From Leptolyngbya sp. FACHB-8 (lineage in GTDB: Bacteria > Cyanobacteriota > Cyanobacteriia > Elainellales > Elainellaceae), in NCBI RefSeq assembly GCF_014695575.1, contig NZ_JACJOO010000019.1, forward strand, positions 62,001 to 126,000: a stretch of DNA of 64,000 nucleotides. The letters are read 5' to 3'. Positions within the stretch are counted from its first letter, which is position 1. Every line of letters starts with the position of its first letter. Shown one piece after another: positions 28,625-37,193 of this stretch. The notes under the pieces were generated by a model. That model saw nothing but the letters and a program-made list of their open reading frames with translations, made no database searches and was not told the DNA's origin. A program made the translations under genes and the position numbers.

Positions 28625-29281
28625 CTATGCAAAACCGAATAGCCGATAGGTCTGGTTTTCAATCAAAATATACAAGCCCAGACCAATGAGTATGAAGGGA
28701 ACGAGCCAATGGCTATAACGGGTAAGTACATGGGCGATCGCTGGAAAACGGGCTAGGCGATAAGCAATTCCACACCACACGGCAATTAATGCAAAAAACA
28801 CGCTCAGGGTTATGCCTAGAGTCACCAGATTTGAACTGGCGAAGAGTGGAACATAAATGCCAATGTTGTCTCCTCCATTGGCTACGGTGACAGCGGCGAC
28901 ACCGTAGGTCTGGGGGTCAATGAGGTTGACTAATCTCCCTAGAAATGAGCGTTTGATAAGGGCCGGTTCTAGCTCACAGGCCACTCCCTGTACATCTGCC
29001 TCATCGTCCTCAGAGCTCAGCAACTGCTTGGTGCCAATGATGATGGGGAGAATTCCCAACAGTCCGATCCATTCCTGAGAAATTAACATCCCACCGAAGA
29101 ATCCGGGGAGGCTTGCCAGGATGAGTGCCACAAATCCGAGATATTGGCCGATGACGATGTGATGGGGGCGAAAGGTTGTATTAGCCTGCGCGAAAAACAA
29201 CATCAAAATTAGAATGTCATCGATATTTGTGGCAACAAATGCAGCGGCAGCGGTGATGATAGCTTGAGCAATCCAGCCCAT
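28625..29281 (-). CDS. CadD family membrane transporter, copy 1
   Basis: 218 residues and about six hydrophobic helices. TAAAAFVATNIDDILILMLF near the start and VTVANGGDNIGIYVPLF in the middle are the hallmarks of the CadD cadmium-resistance family (LysE-like fold): an Asp-Asp pair and a Gly-Gly-Asp-Asn motif within the membrane. The family is named for cadmium efflux, but its substrates are poorly defined. Copy 2 is directly upstream in the operon. Confidence 0.87.
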   Translation of the reverse strand: MGWIAQAIITAAAAFVATNIDDILILMLFFAQANTTFRPHHIVIGQYLGFVALILASLPGFFGGMLISQEWIGLLGILPIIIGTKQLLSSEDDEADVQGVACELEPALIKRSFLGRLVNLIDPQTYGVAAVTVANGGDNIGIYVPLFASSNLVTLGITLSVFFALIAVWCGIAYRLARFPAIAHVLTRYSHWLVPFILIGLGLYILIENQTYRLFGFA

Positions 29282-29310
29282 GATTAAATCTAACGCGTCA
29301 TAACATCTCC

Positions 29311-30036
29311 TTAATTTTCCTTGACTTTGGGTACTGAAAGCGCCAGAGTTCGTCCTGCACTGCGAAACAGGTGCAAAATGCAGAACCCGCTAATAACCAG
29401 GGTTAGTACTGCTAAGCCGCGATTTTCCAGGGTGTGGCTATCAAGCAGAATGAGGATGCCCAAGCCAATGAGGACGAAGGGGACGAGCTGATTACCGTAA
29501 TAGGTGAGAGACTCGGCGATCGCAGGCACTTGGGTTAACCGATAGGCGGTGAAACACCATACACCTACCAGAGTGAAGAAGACTGCCAGAATTACCATGA
29601 GGCTAGCTCCCTGGCTACTGGCAAAGAGTGGAACATAAATGCCAATGTTGTCTCCACCATTAGCAAAGGTCACGGCTGCAACGCTGTAGGACTGGGGTGA
29701 GAGCAGGCTGCCCATCCACGAGTTTTGGGTGGTGGGAAAAATGTCTTCCTCGTCTTCCTCAACGTCAGCGCATATCAGACGGCTGGCCCCAATCGCGATA
29801 GGGACGATGCCTAACATGCCAATCCAGGGACGTGGCAGCAGCATGCTACCAAAAAAACCGGGAAGGCTGATGGCAACCAGAGCCGCGAAGCCGAGATACT
29901 GCCCAGCAACGATGTGTCGCCGCCGAAACAGACTGTTTACCTGGGAGAAAAACAGAAGCAGGATTAAGATGTCGTCTAGATTCGTAGCCGTAAAGGCTGT
30001 AAAACCTGTTGAGATGGCTTTTAGTAAGTCAGGCAT
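29311..30036 (-). CDS. CadD family membrane transporter, copy 2
   Basis: About 241 residues, clearly a paralogue of copy 1: TAFTATNLDDILILLLFFSQ and VTFANGGDNIGIYVPLFASS match it residue for residue in places. It has a longer C-terminus with one extra hydrophobic segment. Two adjacent CadD-like proteins may form a heteromer or have diverged in substrate. The ATG at 30036 follows the APC permease stop by 11 bases. Confidence 0.87.
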   Translation of the reverse strand: MPDLLKAISTGFTAFTATNLDDILILLLFFSQVNSLFRRRHIVAGQYLGFAALVAISLPGFFGSMLLPRPWIGMLGIVPIAIGASRLICADVEEDEEDIFPTTQNSWMGSLLSPQSYSVAAVTFANGGDNIGIYVPLFASSQGASLMVILAVFFTLVGVWCFTAYRLTQVPAIAESLTYYGNQLVPFVLIGLGILILLDSHTLENRGLAVLTLVISGFCILHLFRSAGRTLALSVPKVKEN

Positions 30037-30047
30037 CGTTTCACTTC

Positions 30048-31559
30048 TCAATCATCGTGCGGTGTTGGAAAAGAGGTGGATTCGCCCATAACGGAGGGTA
30101 CGGTTACCGCCTCAAAGGCAAATCGCTCGTGGATCTCGTCAATGCGGCTTGCGATTATACCCACCAGCCGTGGGTAACGGATCCGTTGGATCATGAACCA
30201 TCCACAGGTCACTGCGAGATAGCTCAGAAACAGGTAAGGGAATAAGTTGTAGGGGGCTTCTGGAACGGGGAATAGGCGGCTACCGGGAATGCCAATGCTT
30301 CCCAAAATGGGCAATCCCATGAAGGCAATCCCCAACACTGAAAATAGGACATCGCGCGATCGCAACACGTTCAACCGCAGTAGATAAACTGGAGCTGCAA
30401 TCGAGATCAAGACATAAACGGTGAGGAAGCCGTAGCTGGCGATCGCTCCCAAATATCCCATAGTGGCAAACAAGGGCACATGAGCCATTGCCAACACCGC
30501 AGGTACCAAAAACATCAGCACGGAACAAACTGTAACGGCTACATGAGGTGTGCGATTAAAGGTATGGGATTCCCCTAACATGGAGGGAAACAACCCGTGG
30601 CGTGCCATCGTAAAACAGATCCGAGCTGCTGGATTAATGCTTCCCAGGACACAGGCAAAGAAGCTGAACAAGGCACTGATGGTGACTAAATCGCCCAGGA
30701 AACCCAGGCCGATGTGGTGTGCCAAGAAGCCTAAAGGTTCCTCAGTTGTAGCAATATCCACACCGGCCTTATGAAATCCGAGAACTTCGATATAGGCAGT
30801 CGACATGAAGAACAACCCGGCCATAATGGCACTGCCCATGACGGCTCGAGGAATGGTTCGCAATGGATCCTTTGCTTCATCTCCCAAGGAAGTTGGGCTT
30901 TCAAAGCCTGAAAAGGCAAAGAGCACGAGTACCAATCCCATAGCGATCCCACCGGGTGTTACGTCATGTAATGCCAACTGGGACCAATCCAGGGCAAACC
31001 CGGTGTGTGCCCAAATCAGAAAGCCCAGTCCTAGAATGAGTGCAATGGATAGGCCTTCCATCCATAGCATGGCTATGGCTGAAAGCTGCACATCTTTGTA
31101 GGCGGCGTACCAGGCAATAACAGCGCCAATGGTGAGCCAGGTAATGGGAGCTAAGTGGATTCCCAGGTAGCTCAGCAACACATCACTGAAATTGGCAAAG
31201 CCGCAGAGCACTGACATTCCCGTAAATAAATAGGCCAGGACCAAACTCCAGCCGCACATCACTCCGGCGGTTGGTCCCAACCCTTTGGCAATATAGGAGT
31301 AGAGAGAACCTGGCGAAGCCGAACGGCTAGCAAATTGATTGATATTAATGCTGACAAACAGCAATCCCACTAGCCCTATTAAAAAGCTAAGCCAGGTGCC
31401 ATTGCCCGCCAGAGCCACAACCAGGCCGATGTTAGAGGCGGGAATTGTGGTGGGTGCAATCACTGCAAACGATTGCGCCAAAACTTCACCAAAGGGAAGG
31501 CATTCTGGTTTTAAGCCATGGGCACTGCGAGTTGCTGTTATCGGTAAATCACTAGACAT
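30048..31559 (-). CDS. APC superfamily amino acid permease
   Basis: 503 residues, about twelve hydrophobic helices. Landmarks are APTTIPASNIGLVVALAGNG in helix 1, ASRSASPGSLYSYIAKGLG in helix 2-3 and FAFSGFESPTSLGDEAKDP in helix 6, the usual APC motifs. It is the first gene of the minus-strand operon that continues with two CadD-like proteins, a secreted protein, a TSUP permease and DUF1634. The substrate is unknown; cysteine, methionine or another sulfur amino acid would suit the operon but is not shown. Confidence 0.88.
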   Translation of the reverse strand: MSSDLPITATRSAHGLKPECLPFGEVLAQSFAVIAPTTIPASNIGLVVALAGNGTWLSFLIGLVGLLFVSININQFASRSASPGSLYSYIAKGLGPTAGVMCGWSLVLAYLFTGMSVLCGFANFSDVLLSYLGIHLAPITWLTIGAVIAWYAAYKDVQLSAIAMLWMEGLSIALILGLGFLIWAHTGFALDWSQLALHDVTPGGIAMGLVLVLFAFSGFESPTSLGDEAKDPLRTIPRAVMGSAIMAGLFFMSTAYIEVLGFHKAGVDIATTEEPLGFLAHHIGLGFLGDLVTISALFSFFACVLGSINPAARICFTMARHGLFPSMLGESHTFNRTPHVAVTVCSVLMFLVPAVLAMAHVPLFATMGYLGAIASYGFLTVYVLISIAAPVYLLRLNVLRSRDVLFSVLGIAFMGLPILGSIGIPGSRLFPVPEAPYNLFPYLFLSYLAVTCGWFMIQRIRYPRLVGIIASRIDEIHERFAFEAVTVPSVMGESTSFPTPHDD

Positions 31560-32141
31560 CAGGCAAATCTCAGTTAATGGAACGTCGTGCGGAGCGCGAA
31601 TGGCTTTACCGCCTTAAATAGGCCGCCCCAAAGCACGCGGGTTAGTTGCTCGGCAAGGATTTTGCAAAGAGCACAATTTCAATCTATGGAGACATACCGA
31701 TAGAATCAAATACTCTTTCTTGTCGAGATGATAAATTGAATTTATTCAAGCCTTAGAAACCAAAATTTAATGAGCTTTTCAAGTCATGAGGAAATCATCA
31801 AAGGCGCACCAGCAAGGCTTCTGAGATTTCCGCATTCTCCCACCGGAAAACTGTATTATTAAATGTGTTTTTTTAATGACAAAGTTAAAGCGCTATTAAA
31901 TTGTAGTTGTAGAGTCTGAAAAATGGCTTTTCTATGTCTTTCCAAGAAAACTACTTTGGTGTTAAGGAATAGGAGGATGAAACAGAATGTAAAACTATAA
32001 TCTAAAGTTCTATTTCATACCCTTATTCATTCTGTATGACGTTAATTCTTAGCTTTCAGGAAGTAGAAAAATTACTTCCTGAGTTCTACAACCGCAGCAA
32101 TTGCTGTTTGAATTTAGCTCCATAGGAATCGTTTATTCAAT

Positions 32142-32206
32142 AATCTGTGCTTCTTTTTGTGGGAGTAGCAGTGAGACCACCACTCCTACAAAAAGAAGCA
32201 CAGATT
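32142..32206. repeat. Hairpin with 25-bp arms (one mismatch)
   Basis: Arms 32142-32166 and 32182-32206 pair around a 15-base loop. It lies in the long intergenic region upstream of the LysR gene. Confidence 0.7.
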
Positions 32207-32364
32207 GTTTTATGGATACCCTATAGAAATTAACTTAAATGTTTAAAGGGTTTGCCAAAAAACTTGAAATTCATTACAACATTTTTTCGAGTTGATAGAT
32301 ACAAGAAATGGGTGTGTAGCAGAGCTCTATATTTATCTCTTGTGCCTAATTTTAATGTTGGTAG

Positions 32365-32423
32365 CTACAGAAAAGATTATTTTCTCGTAGGTGAAACACA
32401 CGAGAAAATAATCTTTTCTGTAG
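32365..32423. repeat. Perfect 24-bp-arm hairpin
   Basis: Arms 32365-32388 and 32400-32423 pair without mismatch around an 11-base loop, 22 bases before a family B element. Confidence 0.75.
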
Positions 32424-32445
32424 AGCAAGTATAGTGTAATTCAAA

Positions 32446-32577
32446 CAGCAATTCTCAGTATGGGCATCAAAGCCAAGAGTTCACGCCCGTAGGGCGTGAA
32501 CTCTTGGCTTTGATGCCCGAAAACCGCGCGCCAAAGGCGCGCGGTTTTCGGGCCTAATTTCAAAATGAGAATTGCTG
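32446..32577 (-). mobile_element. 132-bp miniature element, family B copy 2 (inverted)
   Basis: The ends are CAGCAATTCTCA and TGAGAATTGCTG, a perfect 12-bp terminal inverted repeat. The order of the internal hairpins is reversed relative to the other two copies, so this one is inserted in the opposite direction. It is flanked by perfect 9-bp direct repeats TAATTCAAA at 32437-32445 and 32578-32586. Confidence 0.88.
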
Positions 32578-32786
32578 TAATTCAAATTTAAGTTTTGCAA
32601 GAGACTGAATGTCCGTCTATAATCTCCTCAATGAAGTTCCAGCGTTAATGGGATGAGCAAAATTATGTTCATCCGGTGAAAGAGGATCAAACCTTGGCCC
32701 TGAGTCGCTCCGGGTTGAACCACAAAGATGTGTACAGCTATGGCGGTTTTTTGCTGAGCTTGGTTTGGCAAAGATTTGGCATAGAT

Positions 32787-32802
32787 GTTGTACGTATACA
32801 AC
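32787..32802. promoter_or_regulatory. Inverted repeat GTTGTA-N4-TACAAC upstream of the LysR gene
   Basis: A perfect 6-bp inverted repeat with 4-base spacing lies 82 bases before the LysR start. It could be an autoregulatory or Crp/NtcA-type site, though the spacing does not match the NtcA GTA-N8-TAC consensus exactly. Confidence 0.3.
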
Positions 32803-32884
32803 ACCTATAGCGGTCCTCATCACATTTATCCCAGTGGTTAAGGAGCCTTACTCGAAAGGCTTAAGCGTCGTGGAACCGTAACGA

Positions 32885-33850
32885 ATGACCCTTGAACAAC
32901 TCCGAATTTTTTTGGCGGTGGTTAAACATCGTCACTTTACCCGTGCGGCGGAAGAGCTTTATATTACACAGCCAGCGGTGAGTGCAGCTATCAATACTCT
33001 GGAGAAAGAGTATGGAGTCAAGCTCTTTCACCGTATTGGTCGGCATATTGAAATTACCGAAGCTGGGAAGTTTCTGGAACTGGAGGCCCAAAAGATCCTG
33101 GATCAAGTGATTTTGACGGAGCGGGGTCTACGGGAACTAAACAACCTGAAGCGAGGAGAAGTGCGCTTAGGCTCCAGCTTGACCATTGGCAATTACTGGC
33201 TACCCAATTGGATTAGCCAGTTTAAGCAAAAACATCCTGGTATTGCAGTGACATGTACTTTGGGGAATGCCGAGGAGATTGGTGAGGGTACTGTGTCAGG
33301 GAGGTTTGACCTGGGCCTGGTAACGGGTAGTGTCAAAGCGTCGCTACAAAGCACGCTCAAGCAGGATGAGGTAGGGAGCGATCGCATCCAGATTGTCGTA
33401 GGCCGTTCTCACCCCTGGTACAAACGCGGCACCATTGTTGTTGATGAGTTGCGCGAAACTTCCTGGGTGATGCGGGAGTCGGGTTCTGGTGTGCAGCAGG
33501 TATTTGAGGACATGCTCAGACACCTGGGCATTGAACCTTCTAAACTTCAGGTAGAACTCATCTTGAACAGCAGTGAGATGGTGAAATCTGTCGTAGAGGG
33601 AGGCCTGGGTGCTGCTGCTGTGTCTGAGTTGATGCTGCAAAAGGAACTGAAACTGGGTACGTTGCGAGCTATTAAGGTGTTGCATCTACCAGCCGAGCGC
33701 GGTAATCGCGTGCTGGATATTATCCAACCCGTACTGATGGTGTGGCATCGGGAACGGTTTCAGAGCCGGGCGGCGATCGCCTTCCAAGAACTTCTGCTAC
33801 GGGACAACCATCAACGCCGGGGAGAACCGGACACATCTGCGGCTTGCTGA
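32885..33850 (+). CDS. LysR family transcriptional regulator
   Basis: 321 residues. The N-terminal winged helix-turn-helix (1-65) reads MTLEQLRIFLAVVKHRHFTR followed by AAEELYITQPAVSAAINTLE; the rest is the effector-binding domain (about 90-295). The closest general types are CysB/CysL/CbbR-like activators. It lies divergent to the APC/CadD/TSUP operon and is a candidate for its control. The 3' end overlaps the convergent prohibitin gene by 40 bases. Confidence 0.92.
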   Translation: MTLEQLRIFLAVVKHRHFTRAAEELYITQPAVSAAINTLEKEYGVKLFHRIGRHIEITEAGKFLELEAQKILDQVILTERGLRELNNLKRGEVRLGSSLTIGNYWLPNWISQFKQKHPGIAVTCTLGNAEEIGEGTVSGRFDLGLVTGSVKASLQSTLKQDEVGSDRIQIVVGRSHPWYKRGTIVVDELRETSWVMRESGSGVQQVFEDMLRHLGIEPSKLQVELILNSSEMVKSVVEGGLGAAAVSELMLQKELKLGTLRAIKVLHLPAERGNRVLDIIQPVLMVWHRERFQSRAAIAFQELLLRDNHQRRGEPDTSAAC

Positions 33851-34686
33851 AGTAGCGCGTTGATGTCTAACACTTTGTTGGTGTCATTGCCCATCACCAG
33901 AGGGAGGCTGCCATTCCACTTGTCGATGGCCTGCTTTTGTAGTAATTCGGAAGTGAGGGTTTCTTTGAGCAAACGCTGGGCTTCGGCTTCGCCCCGCGCT
34001 AAATTGACCTTGGCTTCTGCTTCTTTGGATGCTTTCAGAGCGACAAATTCCGCGCGTTTTGCATCCTGCTCAGCAATTTGTTTGGCTTCAACGGCATCAC
34101 TAAAGCGGTTCGTAAAATGAACATGGACAAGGGAAATATCATCTACGTCTATGTAATAGGGTTTTAAGCGGGTTGTGAGCAATTCATCCACTCCAGATTT
34201 CACTTCTCCGCGCCGGGTAATGATTTCTTCTGCGGTGTATTTTGCCATCACGGCTTTCAGCACTTCCTCAACAGCCGGATTGATGATGCGCAACACGATC
34301 GCCTGCTCATCCCCCACCTCTTGAAATACCCGGTTCGCCTGCGGCGGGTTGATATGCCAGTTCAGGGCAACATCGGTGTAGACCTCCTGCAAATCTTTAG
34401 AGGATGCTTCTGCAGAGATCTCCTGGCTTTGCACCCGCACGCTAAGCTTCTGCACCGTATCTACGAGTGGGATGATGACATGGATACCTTCATCAAGAAC
34501 CGGCTCCTGCACCTTCCCGAATCGCATCCAAACGCCACGTTCTCCGGCACTGACGATGACAAAAAAGCTAGAGAGAAACAGCAGCGCTAGTAATGTAAAA
34601 AAAATATTTCTGGCAGCATTAAAATCACGTTTTGAACGAGAACTAATGTTGCGTTGGGTGATTTGATCTGGCGTTTCCAGAACCAT
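33811..34686 (-). CDS. Prohibitin/SPFH (Band 7) family membrane protein
   Basis: 291 residues. One N-terminal hydrophobic segment (about 27-47, NIFFTLLALLFLSSFFVIVS) is followed by the Band 7 domain (about 48-215) with ERGVWMRFGKVQEPVLDEGI and an alanine/glutamate-rich coiled coil (about 215-265). Prohibitins form membrane-anchored ring assemblies that act with proteases or as membrane organisers. No partner protease is adjacent. Its 3' end overlaps the LysR gene tail to tail. Confidence 0.92.
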   Translation of the reverse strand: MVLETPDQITQRNISSRSKRDFNAARNIFFTLLALLFLSSFFVIVSAGERGVWMRFGKVQEPVLDEGIHVIIPLVDTVQKLSVRVQSQEISAEASSKDLQEVYTDVALNWHINPPQANRVFQEVGDEQAIVLRIINPAVEEVLKAVMAKYTAEEIITRRGEVKSGVDELLTTRLKPYYIDVDDISLVHVHFTNRFSDAVEAKQIAEQDAKRAEFVALKASKEAEAKVNLARGEAEAQRLLKETLTSELLQKQAIDKWNGSLPLVMGNDTNKVLDINALLQQAADVSGSPRR

Positions 34687-34768
34687 ACTTGCTAAGAACG
34701 CGGGTTTCCATATAACCCTGCATCATAACGCACAAGCACCTGTGTTCCCATGCATGGATGTTGTAATC

Positions 34769-34900
34769 CAGCAATTCTCAGTATGGAATTAGGCCCGAAA
34801 ACCGCTTGCCTTCGGCAAGCGGTTTTCGGGTTTCAAAGCCAAGATTGCGCGCCCGTCGGGCGCGCAATCTTGGCTTTGAAGCTCATAACGAGAACCGCTG
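34769..34900 (+). mobile_element. 132-bp miniature element, family B copy 3
   Basis: The ends are CAGCAATTCTCA and CGAGAACCGCTG, with two internal hairpins nearly identical to copy 1. It is flanked by perfect 9-bp direct repeats GTTGTAATC at 34760-34768 and 34901-34909. Just beyond the right repeat, CAGCAGTTCTC (34911-34921) resembles the element end and may be a relic of another insertion. The rest of 34687-35329 has no supported gene. Confidence 0.88.
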
Positions 34901-35170
34901 GTTGTAATCGCAGCAGTTCTCCTTTTGGTAGGATCCGTTTAGGATCGAGCGCCATCATGAACTGTAGGGGCGGGTCTAGCAGACTATCCTTGCTTGTGTC
35001 ATTAACTCTTTGGCAAAACCTGCCCTCACAGGCGATGGGCGATCGCACCCTCAGGCAAGAACGCGTTTGCATGATGGGGTAGGTTGTGTGGTTGAAATAA
35101 CGACAAACCTGTCCCCTACGGAAGACCATCATGGAATAAATATAGGTTGCTAACTGAATTTGATATAACA

Positions 35171-35269
35171 CTAGTAGGCTGCGGCCTAAGTTCACAACCT
35201 ATGTTTTGTGTGGGGTGCTTCGCACCCCACACAAAACATAGGTGATGGATTTCCGCCTCAGCGTACTAG
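35171..35269 (-). mobile_element. 99-bp palindromic element, family A copy 2 (inverted)
   Basis: Read on the minus strand it begins CTAGTACGCTGAGGCGGAAA and ends GCAGCCTACTAG, matching copies 1 and 3. The core hairpin is perfect with a TTC tip. It sits 60 bases upstream of the pRiA4b ORF-3-like gene, and copy 3 lies just after that gene in the opposite orientation. Confidence 0.78.
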
Positions 35270-35329
35270 GATGAATGGAGTTGTGTCTTTGACCTTCCTG
35301 TATCCAAGTTCCTTCTGAAAACCAGCGTT

Positions 35330-36427
35330 ATGGCAAAATCCCAGAAGTCTGAAAATGTGCCTAAGGCTATGGAAGAGAAGTTCAACAGCATTGTTGCACT
35401 GACCGATGAATTTGCTCGTCAACGCCTCAATGATGAGTATGCTCAGCTCTTTCGTAAGGCCACAGCAGCTCTGTGCCGTAAGCGGCCTTCCCCCCTCGAA
35501 AGTGGACAGGCCAAGACCTGGGCGGGAGGTATTGCCCATGCCATTGGCATGGTTAACTTCCTCTATGACAGCTCTCAAAACCCCCACATCACGTCAGCGG
35601 ACCTCTACAAATGGTTTGGCATTGGGGCCAGTACAGGACAGGGAAAGTCGAAACTGGTGCGAGACACGTTGAAGATGCAGCAGTTTGACCCTGAATGGTG
35701 TTTGCCCAGTCGCATTGACGATAATCCTTTGGTTTGGATGCTGTCAGTGAATGGGTTGATTATGGATATTCGGCGTGCTCCGTTGGGGGCACAGGTTGAG
35801 GCCTATCGCAAGGGGCTGATTCCTTATATTCCAGGGCATAAGGAGGATAGTGAGGCGATCGCCGCTCAAGTGCTAGGCATCTCTTCCCAGGGTAGCCCTG
35901 CATCGCGTAAGACTACCAAGACCAAGGCTACCAAGAAGAAGCAAGCCACTTCTCCAGAAGCGCTTCAGGCTCTCTATGTTATAGATGTCATATTAATTGA
36001 TGGCCCGGTTACGGATAAGTTTCTCAATAAGAACCCGCAGGTGATTCGCACGATTGAAATTCGGGGTGATCAGACATTGGCAGATCTCCATGCCATTATC
36101 TTTAAAGCATTCAACCGAGAAGAAGAACATCTGTATGAGTTTCAGCTCAGGGGAGAGCGACCCAATGACCCCAATGCTGAGCGGTATGGGCTTGTAATGG
36201 ATGGCGACGATGACATGGGTATCCCCCCTGCGGAGGATGCTTCTAAAGCTCAAATTGGAGCATTAGGTTTGGAAATTGAAGAACCCTTTGGTTATTGGTT
36301 TGATTTTGGGGATGACTGGTGGCATCAACTGGAGATTACAGCGATCGCAGAACCTCAACCGAAGGTGAAATATCCGCGCATTACTCAGCGGATTGGAGCC
36401 AGCCCTCCACAGTATGCTGACTTTTAA
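35330..36427 (+). CDS. Plasmid pRiA4b ORF-3 family protein with DUF6398-like N-terminus
   Basis: 365 residues. Residues 1-180 form a helical domain with a Cys-Arg-Lys-Arg-Pro stretch, WAGGIAHAIGMVNFLYD and a GIGASTGQGKSKLVRDTL segment, like DUF6398/DUF6398-type proteins. A Lys-rich linker (about 190-210) leads to a C-terminal pRiA4b ORF-3 domain (about 220-350) with FGYWFDFGDDWWHQLEI. That domain is common in accessory DNA and was first noted as a transposon or plasmid passenger. The function is unknown. The gene is bracketed by two inverted family A elements. Confidence 0.83.
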   Translation: MAKSQKSENVPKAMEEKFNSIVALTDEFARQRLNDEYAQLFRKATAALCRKRPSPLESGQAKTWAGGIAHAIGMVNFLYDSSQNPHITSADLYKWFGIGASTGQGKSKLVRDTLKMQQFDPEWCLPSRIDDNPLVWMLSVNGLIMDIRRAPLGAQVEAYRKGLIPYIPGHKEDSEAIAAQVLGISSQGSPASRKTTKTKATKKKQATSPEALQALYVIDVILIDGPVTDKFLNKNPQVIRTIEIRGDQTLADLHAIIFKAFNREEEHLYEFQLRGERPNDPNAERYGLVMDGDDDMGIPPAEDASKAQIGALGLEIEEPFGYWFDFGDDWWHQLEITAIAEPQPKVKYPRITQRIGASPPQYADF

Positions 36428-36432
36428 GACTT

Positions 36433-36531
36433 CTAGTACGCTGAGGCGTAAATAGATAACCTATTTTTCTGTGGGGGTGCGAAGCACCCCCACAGAAAAA
36501 TAGGTTACGGACTTAGGCCGTAGCCTACTAG
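36433..36531 (+). mobile_element. 99-bp palindromic element, family A copy 3
   Basis: It begins CTAGTACGCTGAGGCGTAAA five bases after the preceding stop and ends TAGCCTACTAG. The core hairpin is perfect with a GAA tip. It is in direct orientation with copy 1 and inverted relative to copy 2. Confidence 0.78.
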
Positions 36532-36539
36532 AGCTATAA

Positions 36540-37193
36540 CTAACGCTTGCGAAGGTTATGAGCGATCGCATCCCCTATCCATTGCACAACTTGCACCAGC
36601 ACGATCAACAGCACCACGGTAATGATCATGACCCGTGTATCAAACCGTTGATAGCCGTAGCGAATCGCCAGATCTCCTAAGCCACCGCCACCCACAACTC
36701 CGGCCATTGCCGAGTAACCAATTAAGCTGATGACCATGATGGTGAGTCCCAATGCGAGGGAGGGTAACGCCTCAGGAATCAGCACTTTGTAGATGATTTG
36801 CCAGTGGTTGCAGCCCATCGACTCTGCTGCTTCCACGAGGCCACGATCAACCTCCAATAAGGATGTCTCCGCGACACGGGCATAGAACGGAATGGCAGAA
36901 AGGGTCAGGGGAACCAGGGCGGCTGTGCTGCCAATGGTGGTTCCTACGATGAGGCGGGTCAGGGGAATGATGGCGACTAGCAGGATGATGAAGGGGAGCG
37001 ATCGCCCTGCATTCACGACCGAGCCCAACGCTTGATTGATCGTCGCGTTTGGCAAAAAACCGCGTGGCGCTGTCATCACCAACAGCAACCCCAGGGGCAA
37101 GCCAAAAATTGCCGCCAGCACGGCTGATATGCTCACCATGTAAAGAGTTTCAAGTGTTGCTGTCCACAAGCTGTTCAGAAGCTGAGCGTCCAT
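36540..37193 (-). CDS. metI: Methionine ABC transporter permease MetI
   Basis: 217 residues, about five to six hydrophobic helices, with the permease EAA-type loop VEAAESMGCNHWQIIYKVLI followed by PEALPSLALG. The N-terminus TLETLYMVSISAVLAAIFGL is typical of MetI. It forms the membrane channel of the MetNIQ uptake system for methionine and related compounds. The start lies 44 bases inside metN, so translation is coupled. Confidence 0.93.
   Translation of the reverse strand: MDAQLLNSLWTATLETLYMVSISAVLAAIFGLPLGLLLVMTAPRGFLPNATINQALGSVVNAGRSLPFIILLVAIIPLTRLIVGTTIGSTAALVPLTLSAIPFYARVAETSLLEVDRGLVEAAESMGCNHWQIIYKVLIPEALPSLALGLTIMVISLIGYSAMAGVVGGGGLGDLAIRYGYQRFDTRVMIITVVLLIVLVQVVQWIGDAIAHNLRKR

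Larger units (their letters stand above)
31560..32884. promoter_or_regulatory. 1.3-kb intergenic region between the APC operon and the LysR gene
   Basis: No frame here is convincing as a gene. It carries the divergent promoters and a dense set of palindromes: TCAGGAAGTA with TACTTCCTGA near 32058, two long hairpins and a family B element, all listed separately. Any promoter boxes are too weak to name. Confidence 0.5.
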
